The notes under the pieces are model-generated. The model saw only the letters and a list, made by a program, of their open reading frames with translations, did no database searches and was not told the origin of the DNA. From positions 1 to 35,503 of the forward strand of contig OMJA01000236.1 of the NCBI GenBank assembly GCA_900299245.1: a DNA stretch of 35,503 bases, given 5' to 3'. Within the stretch, counting starts at the first letter, position 1; each line of letters starts with the position of its first letter. The DNA is from Nitrospiraceae bacterium. GTDB lineage: Bacteria; Nitrospirota; Nitrospiria; Nitrospirales; Nitrospiraceae. Position numbers and translations under genes: made by a program. Shown one piece after another: positions 1 through 8,203 of this stretch.

Positions 1-313
1 AAAGGCGCATTCCTTATACACAACCGCCGCTAGAGGCGTCAATGAAGCAGCCGCCTCCCCCCCGCGGATACGAAGCACGCCCATCACACAAACCCGCACT
101 GAATATGCGCCCACCCCGCACGAACACACGGAAGCGAGCGCATCGCAATCTTGGACTGGCATAATAAAAATACACCTAGGTAATTATAACTTTCGTCCGG
201 GCAGCGAAAAACTTATCGCGCGCCCGGCGTGGAGGTCGTTCCCAAACAGCGGGATTAACAAATCGGAGGGAGAATAACGGAACGGCCACGGCACCACCGG
301 CACCAAACGGATC

Positions 314-359
314 GGTGGTGGTCCCAACGGGATTTGAACCCGTGTTTAAGCCTTGAGAG
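314..359. repeat. Distal attachment site: duplicated 3' part of tRNA-Glu
   Basis: 46/46 identity to 7118-7163; identity ends at the last base of TTGAGAG. Confidence 0.9.
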
Positions 360-489
360 TGCGTAATATGCTGCTGAGAGGGTGTGACCGCAAAAGATCG
401 CGAGTGACTTGTCGAGGCTGCTGGGGCGGTGTTTTTGGCTCTTTTGATTCTGGCAACCTGACTGCATTTGATACTGATTCACACTGGCT

Positions 490-508
490 TTAGGCACTAT
501 TTAGGCAC
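490..508. repeat. Candidate integrase arm-type sites (two TTAGGCAC copies)
   Basis: ttaggcactatttaggcac, identical 19 bp at 7074-7092 at the other element end. Confidence 0.6.
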
Positions 509-622
509 CGATTTGGGGAGCGGCCAATGGGGGCATAGGGGGGGATCTAATAACTTGCTGTTAGATCGCCTCACGCGCAGTAAATACATCAAACAAAAAG
601 ACCGCCCTTTAGAGCATCCCTT

Positions 623-2419
623 TTATTCTCGTTCAAGCTCTAGCAAGTGCTCATGAAAGAACGCCTCCTCTTCTGGTTCCGACTTCAAATGGTCACGTAT
701 GACTTTTGCCGCTTCTTTCCTTTTGCCAATCTTCGCAAGGGCGTGGGAGAGTAAGCCAACTCGGAAGTGTAGTGGGGGGTTCAAACCATCAGACCCAAGG
801 TCCACCGACTTGCGATACTCTTCAATCGCCTTGTCCATTTGCCCCAGCTCATCTTCGAATGCATAACCGAGCCGCACGTGAGCCTGGGGATTCTTAGGAT
901 CAATTCTCACCGCTGCTTGGAATTCCCTCATGGCTCCAGGTACATCCTTCTCGGTTCGTACTAGTAATAGTTTGCCAAGCTCAATGCGACTATACGAATC
1001 TGTGGGGTCAAAGTGAATTGCAGCGCGATATTCAGCGATCGCCTCTTCCCCGACTCCAAGCTCTTGAGCCAAAGCCCTATGTGCAGCGGCATCGCTAGGA
1101 TCGAGCGCTATGGCGTTCCGAAGTTCTGTTAGCCCTTCCTCACGGTCTCGCTGTGCATCTGCCAGTATCCGCTGGTCCTCTTCTTCGTTAATTCCCCGGA
1201 CCAATTGCCTATGGCTATATGCAAATAATGATAACGCTTGCCCGAGTTCTCGATGGTACGTAGCATTGCGAGGGGCAAGCCGAACCGCCTTCCGAAACTC
1301 GTCAATGGCACGCTCACGCCAAGCACTCCACGTCTCCGACAATTCCTTTCGGCGGTCCTTCTGGATTTTGTCTAACTTCGCCGTCTCTTCGTGAGATAGA
1401 CGGCGCTGAAATCTCCGTTCTTCGAGCTCCCTTATGACTTCTTCCATTCTTTGGTCAGGATCAACCCGCAGCACCGCCATCATTTGCAGGGTACGACCAA
1501 GGCAGGCATGCGCCTCAGCAAAGTCAGGCGCCAGCTTTAGAGCGGTTTCATATTCCTGCTTGGCTCCCCACCAGTCTCCTGAAGACTGGAGCATCACGCC
1601 CAAATTTTTATGAGCGTGAGCCGAGAGCGGTTCCTTCTTAGCTATATCGCGGAATGTGGAGATAGCCTCCTCACGTTGCCCCTCTTCAAACTGCACGAAG
1701 CCCAGTAAGCCCTGAGCTTCGGTATTTTCAGGATCATAGGAAAGCGCCTGTTCAATAAGGCCACGTGCATACTTTCGGCTCTCCGGCGTCGAAGTTCCCA
1801 CTGTAACGGTAAAGCCCTTTGGACCGGCAAGCACAACTCGCGCTCGCGCAATCAGGCTTTCCACATCGGCTTGGGTCAATATCCTCTGGCGCTCCTTTGT
1901 AACCGTCTCTGCGACGGCCTTTGTCTTGGCCACAGCCAGCTCGTGAGTCTTGGCATCCACTTCTTTGCGTAACTTCAGGGCCTCAGTCTCAGCACGAAGC
2001 AGCTTGGCTCTAACATCTTCATTTTTTCTTAACGCCTCAATCTGACGGGCTACCACATCGGTATCGATCTTGACCTTTACATCTACGCGTATGACGGTGG
2101 TTTCCCCCTCCATCATCGTGCGACTGGCCTGTTCAATCACTTCCACGATTCCAGCGGTATAGGCTCGAATCTCGTCTTTGGCCAAATCGAGATTCTTCAC
2201 TTCCGTGATGCTCTCGATGTACACCCCTGCTTGTTCCAGGGCCAGACGTTTCGCATCGAGCAATGCCAAGCGTTTGGCATCGGTGCGAGTGTCGTTATCC
2301 CCCATCCGATATTCGCCGGTAGTGGTAATGGTTCGGACTTCAGCCAGGGCTGGCCGAGCCAACAAAAGAATACACCCCACTGTCAGCAAGATCCCCGCTT
2401 CAAGGAAGCCGCACTTCAT
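623..2419 (-). CDS. Secreted TPR-repeat protein with LPP20-like N-terminal region
   Basis: Signal-peptide-like MKCGFLEAGILLTVGCILLLARPALA; then GEYRMGDNDTRTDAKRLALLDAKRLALEQAGVYIES; multiple TPR-like repeats. ORF is open to 2533; 2419 chosen as start from the signal peptide. Confidence 0.75.
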   Translation of the reverse strand: MKCGFLEAGILLTVGCILLLARPALAEVRTITTTGEYRMGDNDTRTDAKRLALLDAKRLALEQAGVYIESITEVKNLDLAKDEIRAYTAGIVEVIEQASRTMMEGETTVIRVDVKVKIDTDVVARQIEALRKNEDVRAKLLRAETEALKLRKEVDAKTHELAVAKTKAVAETVTKERQRILTQADVESLIARARVVLAGPKGFTVTVGTSTPESRKYARGLIEQALSYDPENTEAQGLLGFVQFEEGQREEAISTFRDIAKKEPLSAHAHKNLGVMLQSSGDWWGAKQEYETALKLAPDFAEAHACLGRTLQMMAVLRVDPDQRMEEVIRELEERRFQRRLSHEETAKLDKIQKDRRKELSETWSAWRERAIDEFRKAVRLAPRNATYHRELGQALSLFAYSHRQLVRGINEEEDQRILADAQRDREEGLTELRNAIALDPSDAAAHRALAQELGVGEEAIAEYRAAIHFDPTDSYSRIELGKLLLVRTEKDVPGAMREFQAAVRIDPKNPQAHVRLGYAFEDELGQMDKAIEEYRKSVDLGSDGLNPPLHFRVGLLSHALAKIGKRKEAAKVIRDHLKSEPEEEAFFHEHLLELERE

Positions 2420-2668
2420 CTTTGGAGAGGTCCGTAAAGGAATCATTTCAGCGGAGAAGGTATGCTGGTGGTCCCGCGCTGTCAAGATTGCGAGTGATGC
2501 ACAAAGGAGTCGCACGCTATCACGGAATGTCATTGCACTATCGAAGTGAATCGCACGCCTAAAGAAACCAGCGATTTTAGGATGACGACCGATTTCTTTC
2601 GATGGATACTAGCGATATGGCTTCGAATGGGGTCTTAGGCGCATACGGCTTTTGACAAAAAGGAGAGG

Positions 2669-3091
2669 CTATTGATTAGCGTTCAGCCACCGAAAGACCA
2701 AATGGGAATGCGCTGGCGGGTGACAGGTGCCACAAATCACCGCCCCATGTATGGACTCCCAGAATCGAACAGTCTGACAACACTGGCAAGCTTCTGGCCT
2801 GGACTGCTCCGCAAACGCCTGGCGGCTCCTGAGCAAGTGTCCACGTATCCACCGTATTCCATTCTCGTACTCTACACACAGCCAAAAGGCCGCGCCCGCT
2901 TTCATGAAATGAGTCACTCGGGCCGGACCTAGAATCTGACCTGTCACCGCTTCCCAATAGACTGGCCTGAGACCTGTAACACTCTCGACCTGTACAGAAG
3001 TACATTCTTTTGGCTTATCAGGGGACAGAGGCCCCTTTGGTTCTGTTTGCTGCCTTTGCTCGATCTTTTTAATACGGATCAGATAACTCAT
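2669..3091 (-). CDS. Small zinc-ribbon-like protein of the replication module
   Basis: CQCCQTVRFWESIHGAVICGTCHPPA motif (CxxC...CxxC); directly downstream of the DUF3987-like gene. Start (MSYLIRIKK) is uncertain. Confidence 0.5.
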   Translation of the reverse strand: MSYLIRIKKIEQRQQTEPKGPLSPDKPKECTSVQVESVTGLRPVYWEAVTGQILGPARVTHFMKAGAAFWLCVEYENGIRWIRGHLLRSRQAFAEQSRPEACQCCQTVRFWESIHGAVICGTCHPPAHSHLVFRWLNANQ

Positions 3092-3152
3092 TTGCCCTGT
3101 GCCCCTTGCGATATAAGCGAGAAAAGCGAAAGAAGCCACCTTCTTTATTCGC

Positions 3153-4568
3153 TTAATTCGCTTTCTTCGCTCCTGGCCTCCATACAGTGCAAGGCCTCCC
3201 GCCTGTTGAAGCTGACTCACAGTGTGCGAGTCCAGCCGAAGACAATACGGCTTTTGCTTGTTGAAGCCTTGACGAAGGTACATGTCTCTTGAACAGGGTA
3301 GAAATGTCGGAATCGGTTAGCTCCCCCTGTACGCGGAGAGCCCGAAGAATGGCGTCGGCCTCGGAATCACCGGTGCTGTCCCCAAAGATCATGCGCGTAG
3401 AAGCCTGGGCATATTCCCAGAGCGCCAAGGCCGCTTTGAGATGCACGAGGTCCATCTCACTCTTGCCATCGAGGACCGCATACAGCCCTGATAGTCGCAT
3501 CACGTGAGCCTCAGCTCTGCCCAACAAGGACCCGGCAAGTCCTGGCTGATCAGAGGACAGATCGTGATAGACCGCTTTCCATCCGTCGCGAAATAACTCC
3601 GTCATGCCTATGGAGCCGATGCTCCTGGCATGTTGGACTGCTTTGCCAGCCCTAGCGGAAAGCTCATTCATCTCGGATTCGGCCGGGGCAGAAGGGAATG
3701 GCAGCTCCTTAGAACGTTGAACGGCAAGCCAGACAAACCGATTCCCGAACCCATTGGAGGATTCTGTGCTGGTCAGATTCCGTAATAGCTCGTCTTTGGT
3801 TACATGCCCAACAACCCCTATATGCGGATCGGTTGCCCGAACCCGATTCGCCTTCGTCATCGGAGCCAACGTCAGCCCATCCCATGCATCCCGAAGGACA
3901 CCAGACAGAGAATTCCCCTCTCTCGCCATGACTCGGAGCACTGCCCCAAATTCGCTTTGCACGAGAAACAGGCGCTTGTCTTCTACCCCCAGATCAACGA
4001 CCCTCTTGGTGGTCCTCCCTTTGGACTTCCCTTCCTCTTTTACCGACTCATCCGGCGGCGGCGGATCTCTAACGGCAAACGCCAAACCTTCCCCACTGGA
4101 AAGCGTGCCCCTTAATTCGCCTCTTGTCCATGTCGGATCAGCCGCCTCCCATAACGTTTTCATGCGTTTATCTGCGGTTCCCTTGCGAGACTTGCTTGAT
4201 CGGCCAACGAGGACAGGCCAAAAGAGGAGGGGATGATAGGTGCCGTCGAGAATTAGGTGAGGACGGCGATTCAACAAAGTTCCCGCCTCAGCAAGGAACG
4301 ATGCCAGCAATGCTACAGGGTCGGCTTCCGTGTGTGGCTCGATCAAACGAACGACTTCACCGGCCAGCCCGTGCAGTGCAGCTTCGTCCAGTAGCGGCCA
4401 AGGCTGGGGGTTAGTCATCTCCTTCGCCACCTCAGTGTCTTGGCTTGGTAACAATGTCTCAACCCCTTGGAGGAATCGCTCCTGCACCTCCTGGAGCCGT
4501 TCGCTCTGTTGAAGAAATTCAGCCTCGCTCATATAACGCCCCCTCACTGTGGAGAACGGTGTAGGCAC
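3153..4568 (-). CDS. DUF3987/YfjI-like putative helicase/primase-associated protein
   Basis: 471-aa ORF with features such as LLASFLAEAGTLLNRRPHLILDGTYHPLLFWPVLVGRSSKSRKGTA and ESSNGFGNRFVWLAVQRSKELPFP typical of DUF3987 proteins in mobile elements. Confidence 0.75.
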   Translation of the reverse strand: MPTPFSTVRGRYMSEAEFLQQSERLQEVQERFLQGVETLLPSQDTEVAKEMTNPQPWPLLDEAALHGLAGEVVRLIEPHTEADPVALLASFLAEAGTLLNRRPHLILDGTYHPLLFWPVLVGRSSKSRKGTADKRMKTLWEAADPTWTRGELRGTLSSGEGLAFAVRDPPPPDESVKEEGKSKGRTTKRVVDLGVEDKRLFLVQSEFGAVLRVMAREGNSLSGVLRDAWDGLTLAPMTKANRVRATDPHIGVVGHVTKDELLRNLTSTESSNGFGNRFVWLAVQRSKELPFPSAPAESEMNELSARAGKAVQHARSIGSIGMTELFRDGWKAVYHDLSSDQPGLAGSLLGRAEAHVMRLSGLYAVLDGKSEMDLVHLKAALALWEYAQASTRMIFGDSTGDSEADAILRALRVQGELTDSDISTLFKRHVPSSRLQQAKAVLSSAGLAHCESASTGGRPCTVWRPGAKKAN

Positions 4569-4980
4569 TAGCCAATCGGCTCAAAGCGCGATCGAGTACG
4601 TCATCCGACCAATGAGAGATGTCGATTGTAGAGGCTGCGCGAATTAACTGTTCCGCCTCACGTGCCACATCAATTCCGAGTCCGCGTTTTCGTTGTGCCT
4701 GTTCGCGAGCACGACGGTCAGCTTCACGCGCGCGAGACGCCTTCCGCCATGCTCTTGAGTCCTGTTCATTGCTATAGAAGAGGTCCCGAACCATCAGTCC
4801 GAGTGCTTCACAAATTGTGTTGAGCGAACAACCTGCAAAACAGTGAAGCAACACCCCTAGTTCGCCCTCACGGATTGATAACGACGGGGATCGGTCATCA
4901 TGAGCTGGACATTTCGCCTGCCATCCCCGTCCAGTCCGCTTCACCCCATCTAAGCGGGTGAGGAAATCCTCAATGGTCAT
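4519..4980 (-). CDS. CHC2-type zinc-finger primase-like protein
   Basis: GWQAKCPAHDDRSPSLSIREGELGVLLHCFAGCSLNTICEALGL matches the CHC2 primase zinc-binding motif. Confidence 0.85.
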   Translation of the reverse strand: MTIEDFLTRLDGVKRTGRGWQAKCPAHDDRSPSLSIREGELGVLLHCFAGCSLNTICEALGLMVRDLFYSNEQDSRAWRKASRAREADRRAREQAQRKRGLGIDVAREAEQLIRAASTIDISHWSDDVLDRALSRLASAYTVLHSEGALYERG

Positions 4981-5180
4981 CGCTCACGTGCCTCAACTCT
5001 GTTGTTGGCCAGGAATCGTTCAAGGTCGGGTACCGCAAAGACAATCCGCCTTCCATTTCTGTAGAAGGGAATCCGCTTCTCCCTCGTCCAAGCTCTCAGC
5101 GTATGCGGAGAAACCCCAAGAATCGGGGCAGCCTCGACAAGGGACAATTTCACGCACTCGGGAGACGCATTTCTCAACAT
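4977..5180 (-). CDS. MerR/AlpA-like helix-turn-helix protein (candidate excisionase)
   Basis: LSLVEAAPILGVSPHTLRAWTREKRIPFYRNGRRIVFAVPDLERFL, typical HTH_17/excisionase motif; overlaps the CHC2 gene start by 4 bp. Confidence 0.8.
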   Translation of the reverse strand: MLRNASPECVKLSLVEAAPILGVSPHTLRAWTREKRIPFYRNGRRIVFAVPDLERFLANNRVEARER

Positions 5181-5248
5181 ATCTCCTGGCTCCTTTCAGT
5201 TGATAACGGTTGATTTCTTCGACTAGACGGGAATATATTGCAGCAATA

Positions 5249-5290
5249 GTACAAAGTCATCTATGTACAGTTTGTACGTAGTCTGTACAC
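5249..5290. promoter_or_regulatory. Cluster of GTAC-containing operator-like sites in the divergent promoter region
   Basis: GTACAAA 5249-5255, TGTACA 5264-5269, TTTGTAC 5271-5277, TGTACA 5284-5289, between divergently oriented 5180(-) and 5303(+) genes. Confidence 0.5.
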
Positions 5291-5302
5291 GGGAAGAAAC
5301 GC

Positions 5303-5992
5303 ATGACTAGACGCGGCATTAGAAAGACTGGGAATTCCAGAAAAAAAATCCCTGAGGCTGTACGGGGCAAAGACGCTCAGTTTGGAGATTTGGAATGGCT
5401 TTGTGCAGTACTTAATCGAATATCCGACCCCAGCTTTTCCGGTCCACTGTCGGAACAATCAGACCCCACACACCCGCATCACGCTGAGTTCGTTACATCC
5501 GAGCGAGCTGCCTGGAGGCTCGCTATCGAAGTTCTTGAGCCCCTCGGATTGGTCCATCGCTATGCCGTGAAACGGCCTCAGAATTTTAATGCGGCCTACT
5601 CGGGAGTGAGCATGAGATTTGCGGCACTGTTGGGACAGTACGCAAACGGACGGCTAGTTGTTATCCAAGAAACCAAATATCCACAGAACGATATAGATAG
5701 CCCTGTCTGGCTTCGTGCCACCGTAGAACTCCCCCAAGCCTGGGGAGCTGACAACATGAAACAGTTTGTTGCCGTCTTGCTCTGGAAGAGAATCTTCCAG
5801 GAAGAAGGATACAAGAAGCTGCGCCGTTGCCTTCACTGCTCTCAATGGTTCCTCGATCATGGACGAAATCAGATCGCGAAGTTTTGCAAGAACCCTTCGT
5901 GCACGAACGTGTGGTGGAATCGCGGGAAAAGACGACAAGCAAAGCAGCGCCAGCAGGTATCTCAAAAGAAAGGGAAAGGAGAGCTGTCATGA
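5303..5992 (+). CDS. CGNR-like zinc-finger protein, putative regulator
   Basis: C-terminal KKLRRCLHCSQWFLDHGRNQIAKFCKNPSCTNVWWNRGKRRQAKQ resembles a CGNR zinc finger; stop overlaps the integrase ATG (ATGA). Confidence 0.7.
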   Translation: MTRRGIRKTGNSRKKIPEAVRGKDAQFGDLEWLCAVLNRISDPSFSGPLSEQSDPTHPHHAEFVTSERAAWRLAIEVLEPLGLVHRYAVKRPQNFNAAYSGVSMRFAALLGQYANGRLVVIQETKYPQNDIDSPVWLRATVELPQAWGADNMKQFVAVLLWKRIFQEEGYKKLRRCLHCSQWFLDHGRNQIAKFCKNPSCTNVWWNRGKRRQAKQRQQVSQKKGKGELS

Positions 5993-7077
5993 CTCAAATC
6001 GAAAACCTCCCGAAGCCCCGACGCAAAGGAGGGAAACGTGACGGGCTGTTTCAACGCAACGGCTGGTGGTGGCTCGATTACTATGACGCTGAGGGAAAGC
6101 GGCATCGGCAGAAAGCCGCGCCGGACTATGAGACAGCCAAGAAACTGTATCGGGAGAAGATGACCGGTATTGCGAAGGGCGAATTTCTTGGCGTCAAAGA
6201 GGAAGGAATCAGCCTGAAGAGGTTTGTGGAGGAAAAGTACTGGCCGACGATCAAGGGCTCACTCAGCTATTTTGAGGAACGACGCTCTCGCTCCATCCTC
6301 GATCAACACATCCTCCCCCGTTTCGGAGACTTCAAGCTTGCCAAGGTTCGGACGGAAGATATTGACCGCTGGCAATCCGGACGGATGGAGAAAGCCAGCC
6401 CTGGCACAGTGCGAAAAGAGATAATGCGCCTCAAGCACCTACTGAACTGCGCCGTGAAGTGGCGGTACATCAAAGAATCACCTGCCAAGGGCCTGCAAAC
6501 CGTCAAAATGCCCCCAGGACGAGTCCGATACCTCACATCAGAGGAAAGAGCCACGTTGCTTGAGACTGCTCGCCCAGACCTTCGCCCTTATATCGACGTC
6601 GCCTTGCAAACTGGCGCACGGCGAGGGGAACTATGTGGCCTTCGCTGGAGTGATGTCGATATGCGAACCAGAACGGTGGCCTTCCCGAAAACCAAGAATG
6701 GGGAGCGGCGAAACGTCCCGATGACTGATACCCTGTACCAGCTCCTTCAAAGTCTCCCCCGCCCGTTGGACCCGAAGGCCCTCGTCCTGCCATCCCTGAG
6801 CGCCGATGCCGTGACGATAGGGTTTGGCCGGCTGGCAAAAGCCCTGAATCTCTCCAACCTCAAGTTTCACGATCTTCGGCATGACGTAGCCAGCACACTC
6901 ACAATGGCGGGAGTTCCTCAGCGAAGCGTGATGGAAATTTTAGGGCATAAAGACCCGCGCATGACGCTCAGATACCAACACCTCACGCCAGCCCACCTCC
7001 GTAATGCGATGACTGCCCTTGAGTCCAAGGAACATGAAGCTCCAGCCCAACCCCAGGCAGCGGGGCAGGCCGGTTAG
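5989..7077 (+). CDS. Tyrosine recombinase/integrase
   Basis: Catalytic motifs TGARRGELCGLRW (R), FHDLRHDVAST (HxxR), EILGHKDPRMTLRYQH (H...Y); adjacent to the att site in the tRNA gene. Confidence 0.95.
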   Translation: MTQIENLPKPRRKGGKRDGLFQRNGWWWLDYYDAEGKRHRQKAAPDYETAKKLYREKMTGIAKGEFLGVKEEGISLKRFVEEKYWPTIKGSLSYFEERRSRSILDQHILPRFGDFKLAKVRTEDIDRWQSGRMEKASPGTVRKEIMRLKHLLNCAVKWRYIKESPAKGLQTVKMPPGRVRYLTSEERATLLETARPDLRPYIDVALQTGARRGELCGLRWSDVDMRTRTVAFPKTKNGERRNVPMTDTLYQLLQSLPRPLDPKALVLPSLSADAVTIGFGRLAKALNLSNLKFHDLRHDVASTLTMAGVPQRSVMEILGHKDPRMTLRYQHLTPAHLRNAMTALESKEHEAPAQPQAAGQAG

Positions 7078-7092
7078 GCACTATTTAGGCAC
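7074..7092. repeat. Candidate integrase arm-type sites (two TTAGGCAC copies), overlapping the integrase stop codon
   Basis: ttaggcactatttaggcac, identical to 490-508. Confidence 0.6.
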
Positions 7093-7117
7093 TGGAGATT
7101 TTGAGAAGTGCGTAAAT

Positions 7118-7163
7118 GGTGGTGGTCCCAACGGGATTTGAACCCGTGTTTAAGCCTTGAGAG
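7118..7163. repeat. tRNA-proximal attachment site
   Basis: Same 46-bp repeat, embedded in the intact tRNA-Glu gene. Confidence 0.9.
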
Positions 7164-7197
7164 GGCTCCGTCCTAGGCCAGGCTAGACGATGGGACC
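7120..7197 (-). tRNA. tRNA-Glu(CTC)
   Basis: Reverse complement GGTCCCATCGTCTAGCCTGGCCTAGGACGGAGCCCTCTCAAGGCTTAAACACGGGTTCAAATCCCGTTGGGACCACCA folds as a tRNA; anticodon loop CTCTCAA gives anticodon CTC; CCA is encoded. Confidence 0.95.
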
Positions 7198-7283
7198 ATC
7201 CGGAACCTGTCGACCGCCACGCCCGCTCTCGATATCAACGAGAACGTGCGGAACCGCCGAATCGAGGGTGGAACGGTATCACA

Positions 7284-7526
7284 GTGACTTTCTGGTTTGC
7301 AAACATGTCCGGCTCTTTCCAGATCGCCGATCGCCCGGGAGGCGCCCATCCGGAGGGAACTCAGGCCGCATCGTTCAGTATCGACGGCAGACCCCACCCG
7401 CTCCGGATTCAACCGCTTCAGGCCATCGACGGTATTGACAGAGAAGGCGCCCAAAGCCTAGCCTCAGTCCTTCCTGAACCGGCATACGCGCCCCCGCTCG
7501 AGGACGTACCTGAACGAGGATCATAA
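7284..7526 (+). CDS. Hypothetical protein
   Basis: 80-aa ORF with GTG start; TAATG overlap with the next gene. Confidence 0.45.
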   Translation: MTFWFANMSGSFQIADRPGGAHPEGTQAASFSIDGRPHPLRIQPLQAIDGIDREGAQSLASVLPEPAYAPPLEDVPERGS

Positions 7527-8062
7527 TGTCAGAATCTCTTGTCCCACAGCGCACAATCGGCGCTTCCGCTTCCGATCCGGTCGACACGGAATCCTCAAAG
7601 CAAGGGCTCGAACTTCTCATCGGGTCCAATAAATTCCGCAACACCAACGGAGTGGTCCGGATCCAGGGGAAGGAACAGCTTTTCCTGGAATCGAAACCGC
7701 AGCAAGGCCTCCTCCTCGTTACACTCGACCTCTACAGTCACACCGGCGCGCACATCGGCCATCTTCGCCGCAATGTTCCGGCTCTGACCCCCGCCAATCA
7801 ATTCAGCATCGACGTCCACCGCGCCGACGACAGCATGCCCGGGGACCTTCCATGGGTACGAGTCACCGATCAATCCACCGGCCAGACAGTACTGGAAGCC
7901 TGTACCGTCGCGCACAAAAAGATCCAGGTGGTGTTGGGGAAATTCTATTCGCACAAGGGCATGCTCGTAGACATCACGCCTCACTACTGCCGCATCGGGT
8001 CCGGCATGACCCTCTTCGGTGACGTCAGCGAAAATAAGGGCGGGACCGTGGCGCTCGGCTGA
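7526..8062 (+). CDS. Hypothetical protein
   Basis: 178-aa ORF in backbone position; no family recognised with confidence. Confidence 0.75.
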   Translation: MSESLVPQRTIGASASDPVDTESSKQGLELLIGSNKFRNTNGVVRIQGKEQLFLESKPQQGLLLVTLDLYSHTGAHIGHLRRNVPALTPANQFSIDVHRADDSMPGDLPWVRVTDQSTGQTVLEACTVAHKKIQVVLGKFYSHKGMLVDITPHYCRIGSGMTLFGDVSENKGGTVALG

Positions 8063-8203
8063 CACTGCTCTCAACTGAGGCACCGGTTGCACAACGGCGC
8101 TCGCTCCTCCTCATCGACTCGATCGACCTCCCACAGTCCGACCTCATCTCGACTCCTCCCCAATTTCCAAGAACTCTTTGAGAATCGCGCTCCCTCTCGT
8201 AGA

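Larger units (their letters stand above)
314..7163. mobile_element. Integrative element (satellite/small genomic island type) inserted in tRNA-Glu(CTC)
   Basis: 46-bp perfect direct repeat (ggtggtggtcccaacgggatttgaacccgtgtttaagccttgagag) at 314-359 and 7118-7163; the right copy is part of an intact tRNA-Glu; tyrosine integrase gene ends about 40 bp from the tRNA; primase/helicase-like replication genes inside. Confidence 0.9.

Noticed and set aside
544-567. GATCTAA...TTAGATC inverted repeat as a terminator
   Set aside because: Weak 7-bp AT-rich stem with 10-nt loop and no U-tract; could be chance.
2676-3005. Alternative 109-aa ORF on the - strand
   Set aside because: Overlaps 2669-3091 in another frame; the latter has the CxxC...CHPP zinc-ribbon-like motif and is preferred.
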